Source: Brachyhypopomus gauderio (lineage: Eukaryota > Chordata > Actinopteri > Gymnotiformes > Hypopomidae). From it: a stretch of 64,000 bases of DNA. Positions 10,730 to 22,789 of the stretch are shown here, one piece after another; within the stretch, counting starts at the first letter, position 1, and each line of letters starts with the position of its first letter. The notes beneath the pieces were generated by a model. It was given only the letters and a program-made list of their open reading frames with translations. It was not told the origin of the DNA and did not search any database. A program made the translations under genes and the position numbers. The stretch is taken from positions 28,678,706 through 28,742,705 of the forward strand of contig NC_135214.1 of assembly GCF_052324685.1 (NCBI RefSeq), in the 5' to 3' direction.

Positions 10730-10970
10730 ACTGTTCTCCACCATCTTGGCTCTAAATCGTCCTTTTATCGTCTCCTTTACAACGCCTGTTAGGAGCCACA
10801 ATGGCGTCTGTTGCGCTGCACTCCGGTGTCGCTAAACAAGCAAACAGGCATTATGGGACGAGCGGAATTACACTGGTTTCCGGATCCCCTGGATTGGCCT
10901 TGGAGAAAGTGAGAATATAAGGGAGGAAAGAAATTTCCATCTTTTGTATTTAACATACGTTTACACTGAG
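10730..10970 (+). promoter_or_regulatory. Possible promoter and non-coding first exon of the septin
   Basis: This block is richer in CG than its surroundings, has a YY1-like CCATCTTGGCTC (10741-10752), and ends at a strong splice donor (GAG|GTAAGC, donor at 10971). It lies 4.3 kb upstream of the septin start codon, where a vertebrate septin would be expected to have a 5' UTR exon. Transcription and the link to the septin are inferred. Confidence 0.35.
10801..10920 (+). CDS. Candidate 39-codon upstream ORF
   Basis: An ATG in strong context (A at -3, G at +4) opens MASVALHSGVAKQANRHYGT and stops at 10918-10920, about 50 bp before the putative exon-1 donor. If this exon belongs to the septin mRNA, the frame is an upstream ORF able to reduce initiation at the septin start. 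The peptide is not recognised and may not be made. Confidence 0.2.
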   Translation: MASVALHSGVAKQANRHYGTSGITLVSGSPGLALEKVRI

Positions 10971-12354
10971 GTAAGCACTTCTCCTACAACGAAAGTTTAG
11001 TCGAGGTTAACTGTTTTTCTTTTTGCAAGTCTGAGAGCTATGTCCAGTGACACACTGTAGCCTAACAAACTCGCGAGCGGAAGTTTGAAGAGTTTAAAAG
11101 TTTCTTTAAGTTTCTTTGAATAAATGACACCAGTCATACACGTTTTTAGTTCACATAACTAGGACTATACATCCGCAGAGTTTTTTTTTATTCATAAATT
11201 ACGTTTTTTAGCATCCTTTACTATTTTTTTCTGGAATCCTAATCCCAGCACTGCCTTAAAAACAGGGTGTGGGCGCTTCAGGCGGTTGGAGCACCCTAAA
11301 GAATAAATAAACGGGGAAATACGAATTTAAATGTTAGAATTACACGTCAAGAATTACACGGAGTATTTGTATTTAGGTGACCATTTATTTGAATCGTACA
11401 ACTTTAGTTTCGTGATTTTAGATGCCGTCACTGTATAAAAGATTATCACATTTTGCCAAAGCTGTCAGAGTGTGACCCGCCCTGGGGAAATGGGGGTGGG
11501 GGAATAGTTTAGATATCTGAGCTGATGCACTTTTCGTTGGATGGCGTGGTTTTAATGGTAAATAGATTTTCTTCATACCTGGATTACATATTCTAGCAGT
11601 ACGAACCATCAAAGCAAGAATATTTGGTTTCAGTTTTTACAACAATAAATACATTGATAGTCTTCACATATTGTGTATATGTGTAGGTATGAGACCAGCA
11701 GAAGTACACTTTAACCCAGGATACGGCCCTGTTTTCCAGAAATACAGTAATGTTGTAAACATTTACTATAGGGCTTTAAACCCTTTGTATAAACCTATTA
11801 CTTCCCCCATTGTTTGAAAGTGATTGTTAGAAGTCTGTCCTTAGTTCCTAGAAGTTCTAGTCTGGGTTTGATGTGTGAAACCCTTCTGGTGCAGGAACAA
11901 CTCAGGAACAGCTTCCTGATATGAAATCTAGAAGCTCTTGGTTAGCCTACAGTGTTGTTGAAGTTTTGGAAATGGATGGAAATGGGCTGAGACTCTGCAA
12001 CGGTATTACTTAGATGAGAAGTAGATATACTTCAGCAGAAAGAGAGAACATTTTTTAGGCATAGTCACATACCACAGTGTGCAAAATGGGGGTCTGTATC
12101 GTACAAGGGTGGACTCCACCAGAACTAGCTATGGCAATACAGCTAAATGGATAGAGCCAGAATGTAACGCACACAACTCCTGGAATATCAACTCTCCACT
12201 TGTTCAACAGAACTGACTGACAGAAAAAAATTAAGTGACAACCGAAGGTATCATAACTCAATGCCCATTAAGCCCCTGCTCTACATCTTCACCTAAAATT
12301 GATGAACAAAATGACTGAATGAAAAATAGTTTTGCAGCCTAACCTTAAATTTCA

Positions 12355-12485
12355 AATCTGCGTCAAAGTCATGAACATGAACAGAAAGATTATTCCATAG
12401 CTTTGGGGCTGTATAGGACAAGGTACCACTCCCATCAGTAGCATTCCTTGTTCCAGGAACTAATATAGATCCTGCACCTTTTGAT
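12355..12485. repeat. Teleost interspersed repeat remnant
   Basis: The wording around ATTCCATAGCTTTGGGGCTG and the following CCTGCACCTTTTGATTGAAG fits a repeat I recognise as common in fish genomes. Family and ends are undetermined. Confidence 0.3.
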
Positions 12486-13554
12486 TGAAGGACATTCAGT
12501 AGATCATAATAGAATTTCTTTGTGGTTGGTTGGTTGGGTTTTTTTTTAGTAGTAGTGTGTATACGTGCTTGATTAGTTTACGACCTTGGTGTAGTGGTGG
12601 TTTGAGCTTATGTCTTTATGGAAGTATGAGATATTGAAAACATGCTTCTAAGTCAGTTAGTTTAACAGCATATTGCATGTATTTTCAGAAAAGTCAGTAG
12701 CAACTTCTGAGACTGCAGTGTAGCATACAGCTGGTGTTCAGTCCATGTGCTGTGACCAGAGCTTTTTGAGCATGTGACTGCCTTCACAAGCATTGGCAAG
12801 TAGTGAACTACATGTAATTAAACTAGTAGATTAACCCGATTATGCATTAGCATGATTGTAGTTCACTTGCATTCATATTTGTGTAGTTTCTGTCATTTTT
12901 TGGTGTTGAATACAGAAACTACAATTATGGGCCATAAAACAATGTTCCCATGAATAGTGCAGTGTTTATTTTTTTCTTCATTTATTTATGGTTTGCATGA
13001 CTTGTGAACAAGGGCAATGTCTGTAATAAACTCAATTGTGTGGTATTTATTTTGCTGGAATATGACTTTTTGGTATTATATTTTGTTATAATTCAGTATT
13101 GCATGGTCATTGTCAATTTCATATTTTTTCCCCAGATTAAGTAGCTTTAGTTAGAGTAGCAAACATTGGCTATAGATATACGTTTTCCAGTGTGAGGTAA
13201 TGGGTAGCTTGAAAAGTAGCTTCTTCAGAACATTCTAGGGCTGGGCCTACCTTCCCTCTGTTAGTGTGCAAAGTACTTGGTGGCTATGGATGAATGGTGT
13301 GTCCACAGCCAGTGCTACTTTTGATCAGTAGTAGCAAGTTTATTATGGCATTCAGCATGAGCAGAAGCTTAGGTTAGAGGATTAAGTTGGCTTTACCTTC
13401 TCCAGCTATATGGGCTCCTGCGTTACACTGTGACAGCTAATCTCGGTGAAACTGGACAGATTATACTGAAATGATAAATCAGTACAAGCAAGGCAAACCA
13501 CCAATAACCTTGTTCCTAGGGTATACGACATAGTAGTTAGCTTAGGAAGCAGTT

Positions 13555-13720
13555 TTGAGGTGACATTTATGTGATTTGTCAGATGCTGAGATCCAGAGTG
13601 ACTTTAGTATTTACCAGTGTTTATCAGTGGAATTCTCTTGGGAATCACAGCCATGACCTTGGTGTTTTTACCACATGCGCTGATTACTGGCGTTGAGGCT
13701 GACAGCCAGAACCAGCCCCA
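13555..13720. repeat. Teleost SINE-like remnant
   Basis: GTCAGATGCTGAGATCCAGAGTGACTT followed by GGGAATCACAGCCATGACCT matches, with decay, the paired blocks of a very common fish interspersed repeat. The overlapping reading frames at 13617-14065 look like by-products. Confidence 0.4.
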
Positions 13721-14334
13721 GCCCCATTCCCAAGATCAGTGCTTACAAGATGCTAACTCCAGTAATACGCTGACTGTATGTGTGGTACCCTGGTCACATG
13801 TTTTGTGGCTTATTCTGTGATGGGCTCCCTCAGGAATTCAGTTAAGAGCCTTGGGACGGCTTTGGCCTTTACAGTGAAAACGGCAAATCTCTTAAGTATG
13901 ATCACAAACGGTGGTCACCTGTTGACTGTGGTGGTGGAAACTGTTTGTGTAGTTGTGTATGAGTGTAGACTGCATTTCCCAACAATGCTAGGAAAACACC
14001 ACAAAATGATAACATTTAATATTTTAAAATACATTGTTACATTGTTAAATGTCTTAATACAGTAAAAACTAAACTGGTTTAATTTCATTAATCTGCTGCT
14101 ACATTATTGTTTTCACCAGCAATAACAGGACGTGTGTGTGCGCGTGTGTGTTGTGTGTATGTGTCCATGCATGGTAAAATAAAAACTTAGTGTGTGAAAA
14201 TTCCAAAGCTGGATATGTTTCTTGAAATGTGCATAGTACATTCTACTGCACATTTCAACTTTTCAGAATGACAGTGGGAGGACAGGAAAAAAACTAAACT
14301 TCCTCATTATATAGTATTACAACTTGGTTTACTG

Positions 14335-14335
<1 letters not shown>

Positions 14336-14408
<73 letters not shown>
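14336..14408. repeat. AT dinucleotide microsatellite
   Basis: An uninterrupted TA run of about 73 bp within the putative septin intron. Confidence 0.95.
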
Positions 14409-14411
<3 letters not shown>

Positions 14412-15315
14412 ATAAGACTGGCAAAGTTCTCCCAATAAATTCTGTTTACTCCCATCTGGAGGGCTGTGGAAGCTTGGCGTTCTCATGGGTGGGTGTAAGG
14501 TTTTGAGCTTTTAAAATTTTTCTGTTGCTAAGATGAATTGAGAAGGATTATTCCTCCCGAAAACCTTTCCTACATAGCCCCCCTTTTGACATCTGGGTAT
14601 TGTACATTGTAAAGTGGATATGTAGGTCTGAGAGCAGAGCTGGTTCTATTTTTTGTTTGTTTATGTATTATATACAGTGGTCCCATTTAATTTAAGGAAT
14701 AAAAAATATTCTATGGTGTAAAGGCATTAATTTTTTTTGCATTTTTCTAGCAAAGCACCAGCTTCAGCCTCCTTTAACCCCAGTACGTTGTCATTTCCAC
14801 TCTGTGTGAAGGTTTTGTGGTGGGTGCGTTACATGCGAGTGGGGTCTCTTGACTAATAGGTCTGCATTACCTAATTTTACGTGGGGGGTGCATGTGTAGG
14901 TTAGGTCTTCAGGAAGATGGAAAATAAGCTGCGTTTTGCTCTCCCCTTGTTCACTCCCCCTTTCCCCCACCTCTGCACTCGGTGTAGCTCTACCGCCTGG
15001 TCTATATCATCCTCAAGATCCCCTGCATAAAACCATCAGTCATGTATGTGAGTGTGTGTGAACACGTGTGTGTGAAGTTAATGGAGTCAGTAATCAGTCA
15101 GTGACTTAAATATTGTCGGAAGTGGAAGCCCATTAAGATTATGTTGTTTGCCTCTGTTCGAGTAAAATATGGGAACCTTTTGTTTTTCGTCCTGTGCATT
15201 AATTTGTCTCCCAAGCACTGGGTCAAAAGGTCATCCAGAAGGTTCACTGTTTTTCTTTTTTTTTTTCTTCTTCCCTTCTTTTAGTTTTTTATTTTTTTGC
15301 CAAGCAGCTACAGGC

Positions 15316-15342
15316 ATGTCACAGTCCGGAGAAAAGGGCAAG
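15316..15342 (+). CDS. Septin-2 coding exon 1
   Basis: ATG in context GGCATGT, encoding MSQSGEKGK, followed by donor GTGGGT. The short divergent N-terminus is expected for septins. Confidence 0.7.
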
Positions 15343-18300
15343 GTGGGTAAGAGAAACTAACGATCCTAGAAAGAAAAGATCAGATTTTTAGTCAGCTATT
15401 CTTATTTAAGTCAAAAAGGTAAAGGTTTTGTTGGGGTGTGCACGTCTTGTAGTTCCCCGAGACAACTGGGTATGTGGGCTTCGCCAACCTCCCCAATCAA
15501 GTACACAGGAAGTCAGTGAAAAAGGGCTTTGAGTTTACCCTGATGGTCGTAGGTGAGTAACATGAATGAACTCTCATGAAAATACATTTGAGCTTTTTTT
15601 TTATATATATTGGACTTGTTAGCTTGTTGTGTTTAGTGCTGATTGTCTCGTGTTTTATAGGAGAGTCTGGACTGGGTAAGTCTACCCTGATCAACAGTTT
15701 GTTCCTCACTGACCTCTACCCTGAACGCTACATACCTGGAGCAGCAGGTAATGTGCATGTGCACACCTACACACACATCCCCATCAGATACACAAGATGT
15801 GTTATTACAAAGTTATTGTTATTGAATCCATGGCTTAAATGGCCCTTACTAAAGTAACTTTGAAAAAAGATGAACCTTTACACTCTCTCTCTCTCTCTCT
15901 CTTTCTCTTTGTGCATATCCCTCATGTCTCTTTTTTCATGGTCCCCTGCATGTAATGCAATAAGCCTCAACAGATGAGTTTCTGAAACACTGTACTACTT
16001 ATAGCAGGAGAGGTTTTTCATTTTTGTTTTGTCTATTGGAAAAGCTCCCTAAAGTCTCCAGTGGAGCAGCATGTATATTAAAACTTCAAAACAGCCTATA
16101 ATGACGGTAATCCTGTCTGGGGCTCTGTTTTGATAGGGTCACATTCCTCAAATAACCCTATTGCCTGAACTTCAGAATCAGAGATTATGTCACTCCAAAA
16201 TATTTTAAACATTTTTACCTCACTTTAGTAGTTTGTAATTGACATGTAATTAGTAACACACGGATGGGAACCCAAAAGTGATGCATATGTATAAATGTAT
16301 CAGAATATCTGCTTCGGTCATGTGAGTTTGGTGGAACCGGACACCAAAGTGCTCTCTCGTACGTTCACTGGTAGTGTTTGCTCACATCCTGAGAAGCAAG
16401 TTCCAGAGAGCTTTTCCACAGTCTAAATATGGCATGTTTTGAGCACATCAGTGTACATTCTGGGTCTCTGAGGGGCTCTTGTTGTCATGACAATTATAGA
16501 GAAGATCGAGCGCACAGTGCAGATTGAGGCCTCAACGGTGGAAATTGAGGAGAGAGGCGTCAAGCTCCGCCTCACAGTAGTGGACACGCCCGGATATGGA
16601 GATGCCATTAACAGTCAAGACTGGTCAGTGAGTGAATGAATGTTCACTTTATTAGCCACACTTATTCTACAGCTGTACCAAAACAGCCAGCATGTGTTTT
16701 ACTGTCAGATGTTTGATAAATCAAATGCTCCTGATAACGCCATTGTACTGTCAAGTCAGTTCCTGAGTTTTCTGGAGTCTACAAATGGACATTTATGATT
16801 TTTTTTGTCACCCTTCCAGTGGGTGGTCGTATTTTTCCCCCTTCTGCCAAAGACCTGGGAGATTGAGGGTGTGGCGCAGTATTTTTGATGTTCCTAGGAT
16901 CGCACTCTTCTGGACTGAGATTGATAATGTCGTTCCCGGGATCTGTTGATGGTGAACATCCAGACTGGAGCTAGGTGTCACATCCTTGGTGGTAACTTTC
17001 CTATCTTAGTTGCATCCAATTCCCACCTGTGTGGTATTACATAACGGGCACATGCAGCCAAAACCCCTCCATCTCTCCAAGTACTGCCAAAGTTGCCCTC
17101 TCAGGCTCCTAGCCATAGATGGCTATGACATCACTGGGGAACAAACATGTGACCTCTGGATGATGGGGTGAACACGAGCTCCTGTTTTTTGCTTTTCATC
17201 TACTACCATAATGTTTGGTTGGCTTGCCAGTCTTTGCTTATCTCTCTGGATCTGGAAGTCCCACCGGATCTTGGACTATAGAATCTATAGGTTCTCTATA
17301 CCATTCTGAAATTTAGGCTCAAGGGTGTTCATCTCGCATACCTTGGATATGTTCCTGTTTATGATCCTTGCCACTGGGTTGTTTTTCTCAGTGTTTGCTT
17401 CCCTGGAGAGGCCTCATCCTGCTCCTTTTGCACGGTGTGCATTGTGGGGCTTTTCTGGTGTAATACACAGCTGCTTTGTTCAATCTTACATGTTGTGCTT
17501 GACATTGTTCTACCATAATAACTGACTATGTACCATCCTTCAGTCCTGCATTACTGGTACAATTGTTTTACGTATGTCACCTCTAATATAAATTTGTTGT
17601 ATAATCCATGGAGTTATAACTCAGCTTTTTTCATCATTTGGGGGGCATTGTTTGAATGTATTCATGGTTGCTTCATGGTTCACCCAGAACTTTGTAGGTC
17701 CCTTCTCCTATCGTACTGATTGACATATACAGCCTTTGGATGTTGGATCTTGGGTGGAGTACATGCATTGTGAGGAGTCCTGGTCTTGATGTTGGCAGCT
17801 TCCGGTTCTTTTCTTGGCCACCTTATTGTTCCTGCTATCTGATAACTGGCAGGTCACACATGTTTAAGACTTTGATCTTAAGTTTCCCATTCAGCTGGAT
17901 CAGGAACAGTACATTTCCTGGGCATATGTCACACTTTATGGTTAACTGGGCAATTGGCTTTGAGTTGACTTTGTGGTGGCTTCTTTCAGTAGGTTGGGCT
18001 TTGGGCCTCTGGTGCAGCTACTGCAAACCATCCACCAGCTCAGTCTAAACAGACAACTGGTTTGCACCATGTTGAGGAATTGGGGGATTCGGGGAGAAGC
18101 CATCCAGCTCACTCGTAGAGCATGGCCAATTATGGTGGCTGGTATTTCTCACAGGAGCTCCCATGATGTGTGCTGGAAGGTTATTGACATGTAGTTGGGT
18201 GGTATTTGATGAAGGACCCATTCTGGGTTCTTTCATGACCAATCTGGCTGTGTTAACCAGCTTGGATGGAAGCCAGTAGTTAACAGATCGTTCAGTTGTT

Positions 18301-19479
18301 CTGCTGGTTCACCATGCATAGCTGTTCATTTCTTCAGCTTGTAGGCACGGATCATATCAGGGCCAGGCGCTGCCCAGTTTTTACCTGTTTCTGACCCAGT
18401 TTTGGTTATTATGTTCACTGGTTCTTGCTCTGGGACGTTGTGGTGCTCTACTTTAAGTACAATTTGCCTCTGAGCACCCATGTTATGTGATTACTGGAAG
18501 AGCGTAAAGGGGAATTACAGTTCTTTATCAGGTCTGGGTAGATCCACAGCCAGGGTTCTGTTTTTCTGTATACTTTGAAAGTTTATTTGGTGAAAAGGCA
18601 TTTCCTCTTTTGGCCACTGCTTCTTACTTGTATCTCTGGCCTGACTGGCGGTGCTGCTGCTCTTTGCTGACTCCATTGTGCTCCATCTGTAACCAGGTGA
18701 CATCTTCAATCTCAAGATCCTTCTGGAGCACTGTCAATTTGCTGACATCCCTCCATGTTGTCTTTGTCCTGGTTTCCAGCCTTTTTGTCTAAGGGCCACA
18801 GTGGAGGTGGACTGTGGCTTATACTTTTCAGTGTAGATTACTGTAGCCGCACATGCCAGCTGTGTTGATGTATGTTTGTTTGTTGCATGGGTTTCTGCTA
18901 TTTTGCATCCTGTCACAGTCAGATCTATGCACTGGTTTTGTCCTGGTTTTGTTCTATTCCCATTGGGAAATAAATGACCAGACGCAACAGAACTATTTTA
19001 TCTTCACTGTTTGTTGTGGTAAAGTAAGTCCAGTATTAATTCTGTGTGGCATTGTCTTCACTGATTGATTGTTTGTTTATTATTCCCCCCCAGTTTTAAG
19101 ACCATCATCCACTACATTGATAATCAGTTTGAGCGCTATTTGCACGATGAGAGTGGCCTGAACCGCAGACACATTGTGGACAACAGAGTTCACTGCTGCT
19201 TCTACTTCATATCTCCGTTTGGACATGGGTACAACGTGCACACAAACACGTACACCGACCCCATCACACCCATACATCAACACACGCACAACCAAAAAGC
19301 AAAGATCAAAATTCACCAGTGTGCTCGTCTTGTGTGTCTGTGTGCATGCGTGTGTGTTCAGACTCAAGCCCTTGGACGTGGAGTTCATGAAGGCCATCCA
19401 CAGCAAAGTGAACATCGTCCCCGTCATTGCCAAAGCAGACACCCTGACGCTGCGTGAGCGGGACCGCCTCAAGCGGAGG
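15316..19479 (+). CDS. Septin-2, 5' six coding exons only (partial gene)
   Basis: Septins are GTP-binding cytoskeletal proteins that polymerise into filaments at the cleavage furrow, cilium base and cortex. Six exons (15316-15342, 15453-15552, 15661-15747, 16500-16623, 19094-19228, 19362-19479) join in frame to 197 residues, all with GT/AG junctions. The product starts MSQSGEKGK and has the P-loop GESGLGKS (43-50), DTPG (G3, 100-103) and AKAD (G4, 181-184). It is near-identical to vertebrate SEPT2 as I remember it (for example [20 protein letters not shown] and [20 protein letters not shown]) and clearly further from SEPT1, SEPT4 and SEPT5. Human SEPT2 is 361 residues long. The rest of the G domain, the septin unique element and the C-terminal coiled coil are missing from the window. 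There are no frameshifts or stops, so this looks like a working gene whose 3' end is lost, in the gap, or mis-joined. Confidence 0.85.
15453..15552 (+). CDS. Septin-2 coding exon 2
   Basis: Acceptor TTGTAG and donor GTGAGT. Encodes [10 protein letters not shown] through FEFTLMVV plus one base (phase 1), covering the polybasic HRKSVKK stretch that binds phosphoinositides in septins. Confidence 0.9.
15661..15747 (+). CDS. Septin-2 coding exon 3
   Basis: Acceptor TTATAG and donor GTAATG. Encodes the P-loop GESGLGKS and [11 protein letters not shown], and ends in phase 1. Confidence 0.95.
16500..16623 (+). CDS. Septin-2 coding exon 4
   Basis: Acceptor ATTATAG and donor GTCAGT. Encodes [10 protein letters not shown] through [13 protein letters not shown], including the G3 DTPG motif, and ends in phase 2 within the following Cys codon. 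Confidence 0.95.
16624..19093. other. Septin intron 4, mostly occupied by a LINE
   Basis: Apart from about 200 bp next to exon 4 and about 300 bp before exon 5, this intron is an antisense, degenerate LINE (listed separately). Confidence 0.7.
16840..18790 (-). mobile_element. Degenerate R4/Dong-type LINE, antisense in septin intron
   Basis: Read on the minus strand, 18440-18230 gives [16 protein letters not shown] and then [17 protein letters not shown], matching the N-terminal edge of the reverse transcriptase in fish R4-type LINEs. At 17275-17150 it gives [20 protein letters not shown], matching the C-terminal restriction-like endonuclease part (family WDFQIQTDKQVMANQPDI). The 3' end near 16975-16850 corresponds to the family tail that follows the endonuclease. 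Many stops and frameshifts show it is long dead. The plus-strand frames in this interval are shadows. Confidence 0.75.
19094..19228 (+). CDS. Septin-2 coding exon 5
   Basis: Acceptor CCCCCCAG and donor GTACAA. Encodes [17 protein letters not shown] through [12 protein letters not shown]. Confidence 0.95.
19362..19479 (+). CDS. Septin-2 coding exon 6, last one visible
   Basis: Acceptor GTTCAG and donor GTGAGT. Encodes [20 protein letters not shown] and the G4 motif AKAD, ending RLKRR in phase 0. The next family exon should begin ILDEIEEH-like; no such sequence was found downstream. Confidence 0.95.
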
Positions 19480-19484
19480 GTGAG

Positions 19485-19980
19485 TGAGCTTCTCTCAGCC
19501 TCACACTGGCACACAGGTGGCACATCCTCAGTCCACCATGGGCACCTCCATCGCTAACTCTCCGAGATGGGTCAGGACTGCAGACGGTGGCTGTCCTGAT
19601 CTCCGGATATTGGTTGGAGTCTGGTGGGGTTTTTTTGTCTTCATGCCCACCAGCTCCTCACTCTGGTGGTCTGGCCAGGTTTCACTATGTAGCTCCATAT
19701 ATGCTTGATGCATTCTGCTGATCGAAAGATCTGGCCCTCCTGCCCTGAGCGTGCCACTGTATATCGTTTATTCCCTCGGAAGCTCCGTCTTGCTCATAGC
19801 TTTATCCCCACTGGCTATCTGGCCTGCCTCATCACCTGGCTATATTTTTCATACGTGGAGCCCTTCTGGTGTGAAATGTGTTGTGGTTTCCAACTTATTA
19901 AGGGGGTAGGAATGGAGATGTGGAGCTGGTTTTGTATGTATTCTGGCTTTCAGCAGTTGATTAAACGGAGAGGTTGAGCT
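19485..19980. repeat. Repeat-like block after septin exon 6
   Basis: Minus-strand frames such as MELHSETWPDHQSEELVGMK, and the general wording, look like a fish interspersed repeat, possibly another LINE piece. I cannot assign a family. It begins within a few bases of the exon-6 donor. Confidence 0.3.
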
Positions 19981-22716
19981 TGAAAGCAGCGGTTGAAGGT
20001 GGTACGTGTGTGTACATGCGTGACACAGCTTAGAAAGAATGTAAATAGGATTTCCTCTCCCTCAAATCTCTCCCACTCCAACATAATGAGCCATTGCAGT
20101 GAATCATCTCAGATGAAACCTCTTTCCGTCTCTGTTGAACTCAGAAATGGTCTGAGGTGTGTCTGTGACCAGGTGTTTAGGGATGGGTGCACATTTAGAG
20201 ACTACACATTTTTTAGCATGATACAGCACACAAAATAGTTTTGAAATATTTCATTAACATTTTGACAGAATATCAATATACTGAAAATTTTATTTTGAGA
20301 ATACATGTGACATGACATGAATATTCAAATGATTAATTAAAATGAGATATTAAAATGTCATGAGGTGTGTGTCTGTGAATGTGCGTGCGCGCATGTTGAC
20401 CACGTCTCTTTTCTGGTATCGGAATGGCTTGTCCGTCGTTACCCCGACTGCATGACGTACGCAAAAACCTCAACGCGTTCTAAGCGGTTAACAACAGGTT
20501 CTGGATCCCTATCCCCACCTCATACAAAACAGCCCGTGGACAGATACAGGTTGCATAGTCCCATCATTTGACCTGTCTCACTTCTTCAGTGCTCCCTGAT
20601 GTTCGGCATGTTTGCATGTGTGGGGTGCACGCATGCACGTTTTGCTTCATTACACAATAGTGTTTGTGGTGGGGGGGAGTCATTAGATACGAGCGATGCA
20701 ATCTGGTCGTGTTTCTGCAATCACTCTGTGCGTTTCCTCCCAGTGACGTTCTGGGCTCTGAGGGGCCCGTGTCGACCTATAGCCACAGTAAACCTGAGTG
20801 CCAGGAAGCAGGCGTAGAATTTGTCTCCTATGCAAAGGTGCCCAGTAACCTTATGTTCATGTGCTGGGCCTTCTGTGCATTTACACCAATATATTTAACA
20901 CATATAAGTATGATTATGCAAATATCTTAAACTGTGGCAAAGCTATGTGGTACCGTGACACAGAGATGGGGGATTGGAAGATAAGATACAATCTGGTGCT
21001 TTCCTGCAATTACTGCATGCATTTCCTGCCAATAAAGTCCCAAGGCCGTTAGCCCCCAGGAGTCAAACTGCCCAAATTGGCTTTGAGACTACATTTATTG
21101 CATTAGCGCACACAAACTGCACTTGTACCCTAAGGAGAACACACAAACCCAAACACAGACGTTTGAGTGACCGTGGGTGGGTCGTTGTTATGCAGGAAGC
21201 CAGCGAGCTCAACTGCAGATTTGATGCCCTGTACTGTATGTATCGATGGCAACGGAACAACACTTTATTTTTAGTAGTTACAGTTGTTTACTTGTTTCCC
21301 TAATTTCTTTTTCAGACTTCCTTCAAGTGGTTTTCTTCCACCATAAACACCCCCCCACACACACCCCACTACAAAGCAGAGTCAGCTTATTCCTGTTGTC
21401 TACCTTTAGTTGGTAAGCTAAGATAGGAGTAGCCTCATGGAACGCAGTCTCCCGAGCGTTCCCATTGGTCAGATGTGCGACTCCAGTGGCGATGGTCCAG
21501 TGTGTGGCTGTGGTGGCACCTGGCTGAGGTATAGCATCTCCAGCAGGATAGTGGTAGGCCAATCCTGTTGAGTGAGTTCTTCCCTTCTCCCTCTGACGAC
21601 ATCAACATGACTGCCGAGCTTCTCCAAATTCTTGTCAACCAAAGCTTTGAGTTCAACAAACGACCCATTGTGCTGATATGGCAACTCCTATATCTCTTCT
21701 TTTTTTTTTTTTTATTGTTTGACCTGCCGTTTTCCCACCGTGCGTGGCAGGTCCCTCTCGACGTCCTCCTTTTTCCTCCTCCTCCTCTGAAATGCTGCCC
21801 CACGCCCTCGGCCCTCCTCTCCCTGCCTCCTTTGCTCCTTCTCTTTATGAAAGGGGAAGCAGCCTGTCCAGAACAATATGGCCTTTCCTGCGGTGTGTCT
21901 GAGTGATTGGTGGAGAGGGGCCTACTCAGCGCTGGGCTGACCAGCTTATCGGTGGCCACCCGAGCCCAGCACCAGTTCCCCTCACTGAGGTCACGTCGGC
22001 CGGCAGCTCATAAAGCACTCCGGGAACGTTTCAGTAGCACTTGGCCGACCGCTTACATCCTGCTTTGGGGGTGATGTATGCTGAGGCGTTATGGGCAATG
22101 CGTATACATACACACACACACACACTGTAGCCTGAATAGTGAGAGTGTAGCGGTGGGCTGTATGCTTGAACCCTGCGCTCAGACACGGTGACAGCGGTTT
22201 TGGAGAGCAGAGGTCGGCGGAGGGCTTGCGTCCGGCCGGTCTCTGGCCGCGTGCAGACAGACCGTGAGAAACGGTTCCACGTCTCCCCGCTGTAAAGCAT
22301 GGCCAGTGTTCTCAAATGCCTGAGTTTCTGTTGCTGTCATTGTCTGACGCTCTACGCCCGCCAAGCTGGTAAAGCTTTCCTGTAATTGTCCTCGAACTAG
22401 AATACCCCAGCTGGCCTGTGGTCAGAAATGCCAAAAGGTGTGCATGTTATGCACATGAGCGTGTTGCTGAACGATACAGCATATTTGTGTGCTGTGTTTT
22501 GTTTGAGGGCAGCTAGAACTGTGTGGTCATTGTCTGAGGAGCCCTTGGCCACGAAGAAGCGTATTCCTGCCTGACCTCCCTCACACAGGAAACCTTATAA
22601 CCGTGTCACACCTTAAGCAACTTGAGGTTTAATGAAGTCACATCCTTAACATTGGTAAGTCATCACCTCACCCTCTGCCACCTTTAAAACTGACTGACCC
22701 TCACACACAGGCTTTA

Positions 22717-22720
<4 letters not shown>

Positions 22721-22786
<66 letters not shown>
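22721..22786. repeat. GT microsatellite
   Basis: Uninterrupted GT run of about 66 bp. Confidence 0.95.

Positions 22787-22789
<3 letters not shown>

Larger units (their letters stand above)
10971..15315. other. Putative septin intron 1 or upstream DNA
   Basis: No coding sequence is recognised. It holds two fish-type repeat remnants (12355-12485 and 13555-13720), an AT microsatellite at 14336-14408 and T-rich tracts. A pyrimidine-rich tract at 15250-15300 leads to the acceptor before the first coding exon. Confidence 0.5.

Noticed and set aside
15316-19479. Septin-5 identity, suggested by the claudin-5 neighbour
   Set aside because: The sequence has SEPT2 features ([37 protein letters not shown]) where SEPT5 has MVAGES, LLSAEERINQTVEI and DTPGFGDAVN.
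20744-20838. Open segment reading DVLGSEGPVSTYSHSKPECQ with AG before and GT after
   Set aside because: The donor GTGCCC is weak, no family is recognised, and its phase fits neither the septin nor the candidate ccser1 exons.
21435-21959. Minus-strand 174-codon frame with a lysine run
   Set aside because: It crosses a poly(T) tract; composition is erratic and no domain is seen. A decayed repeat is more likely.
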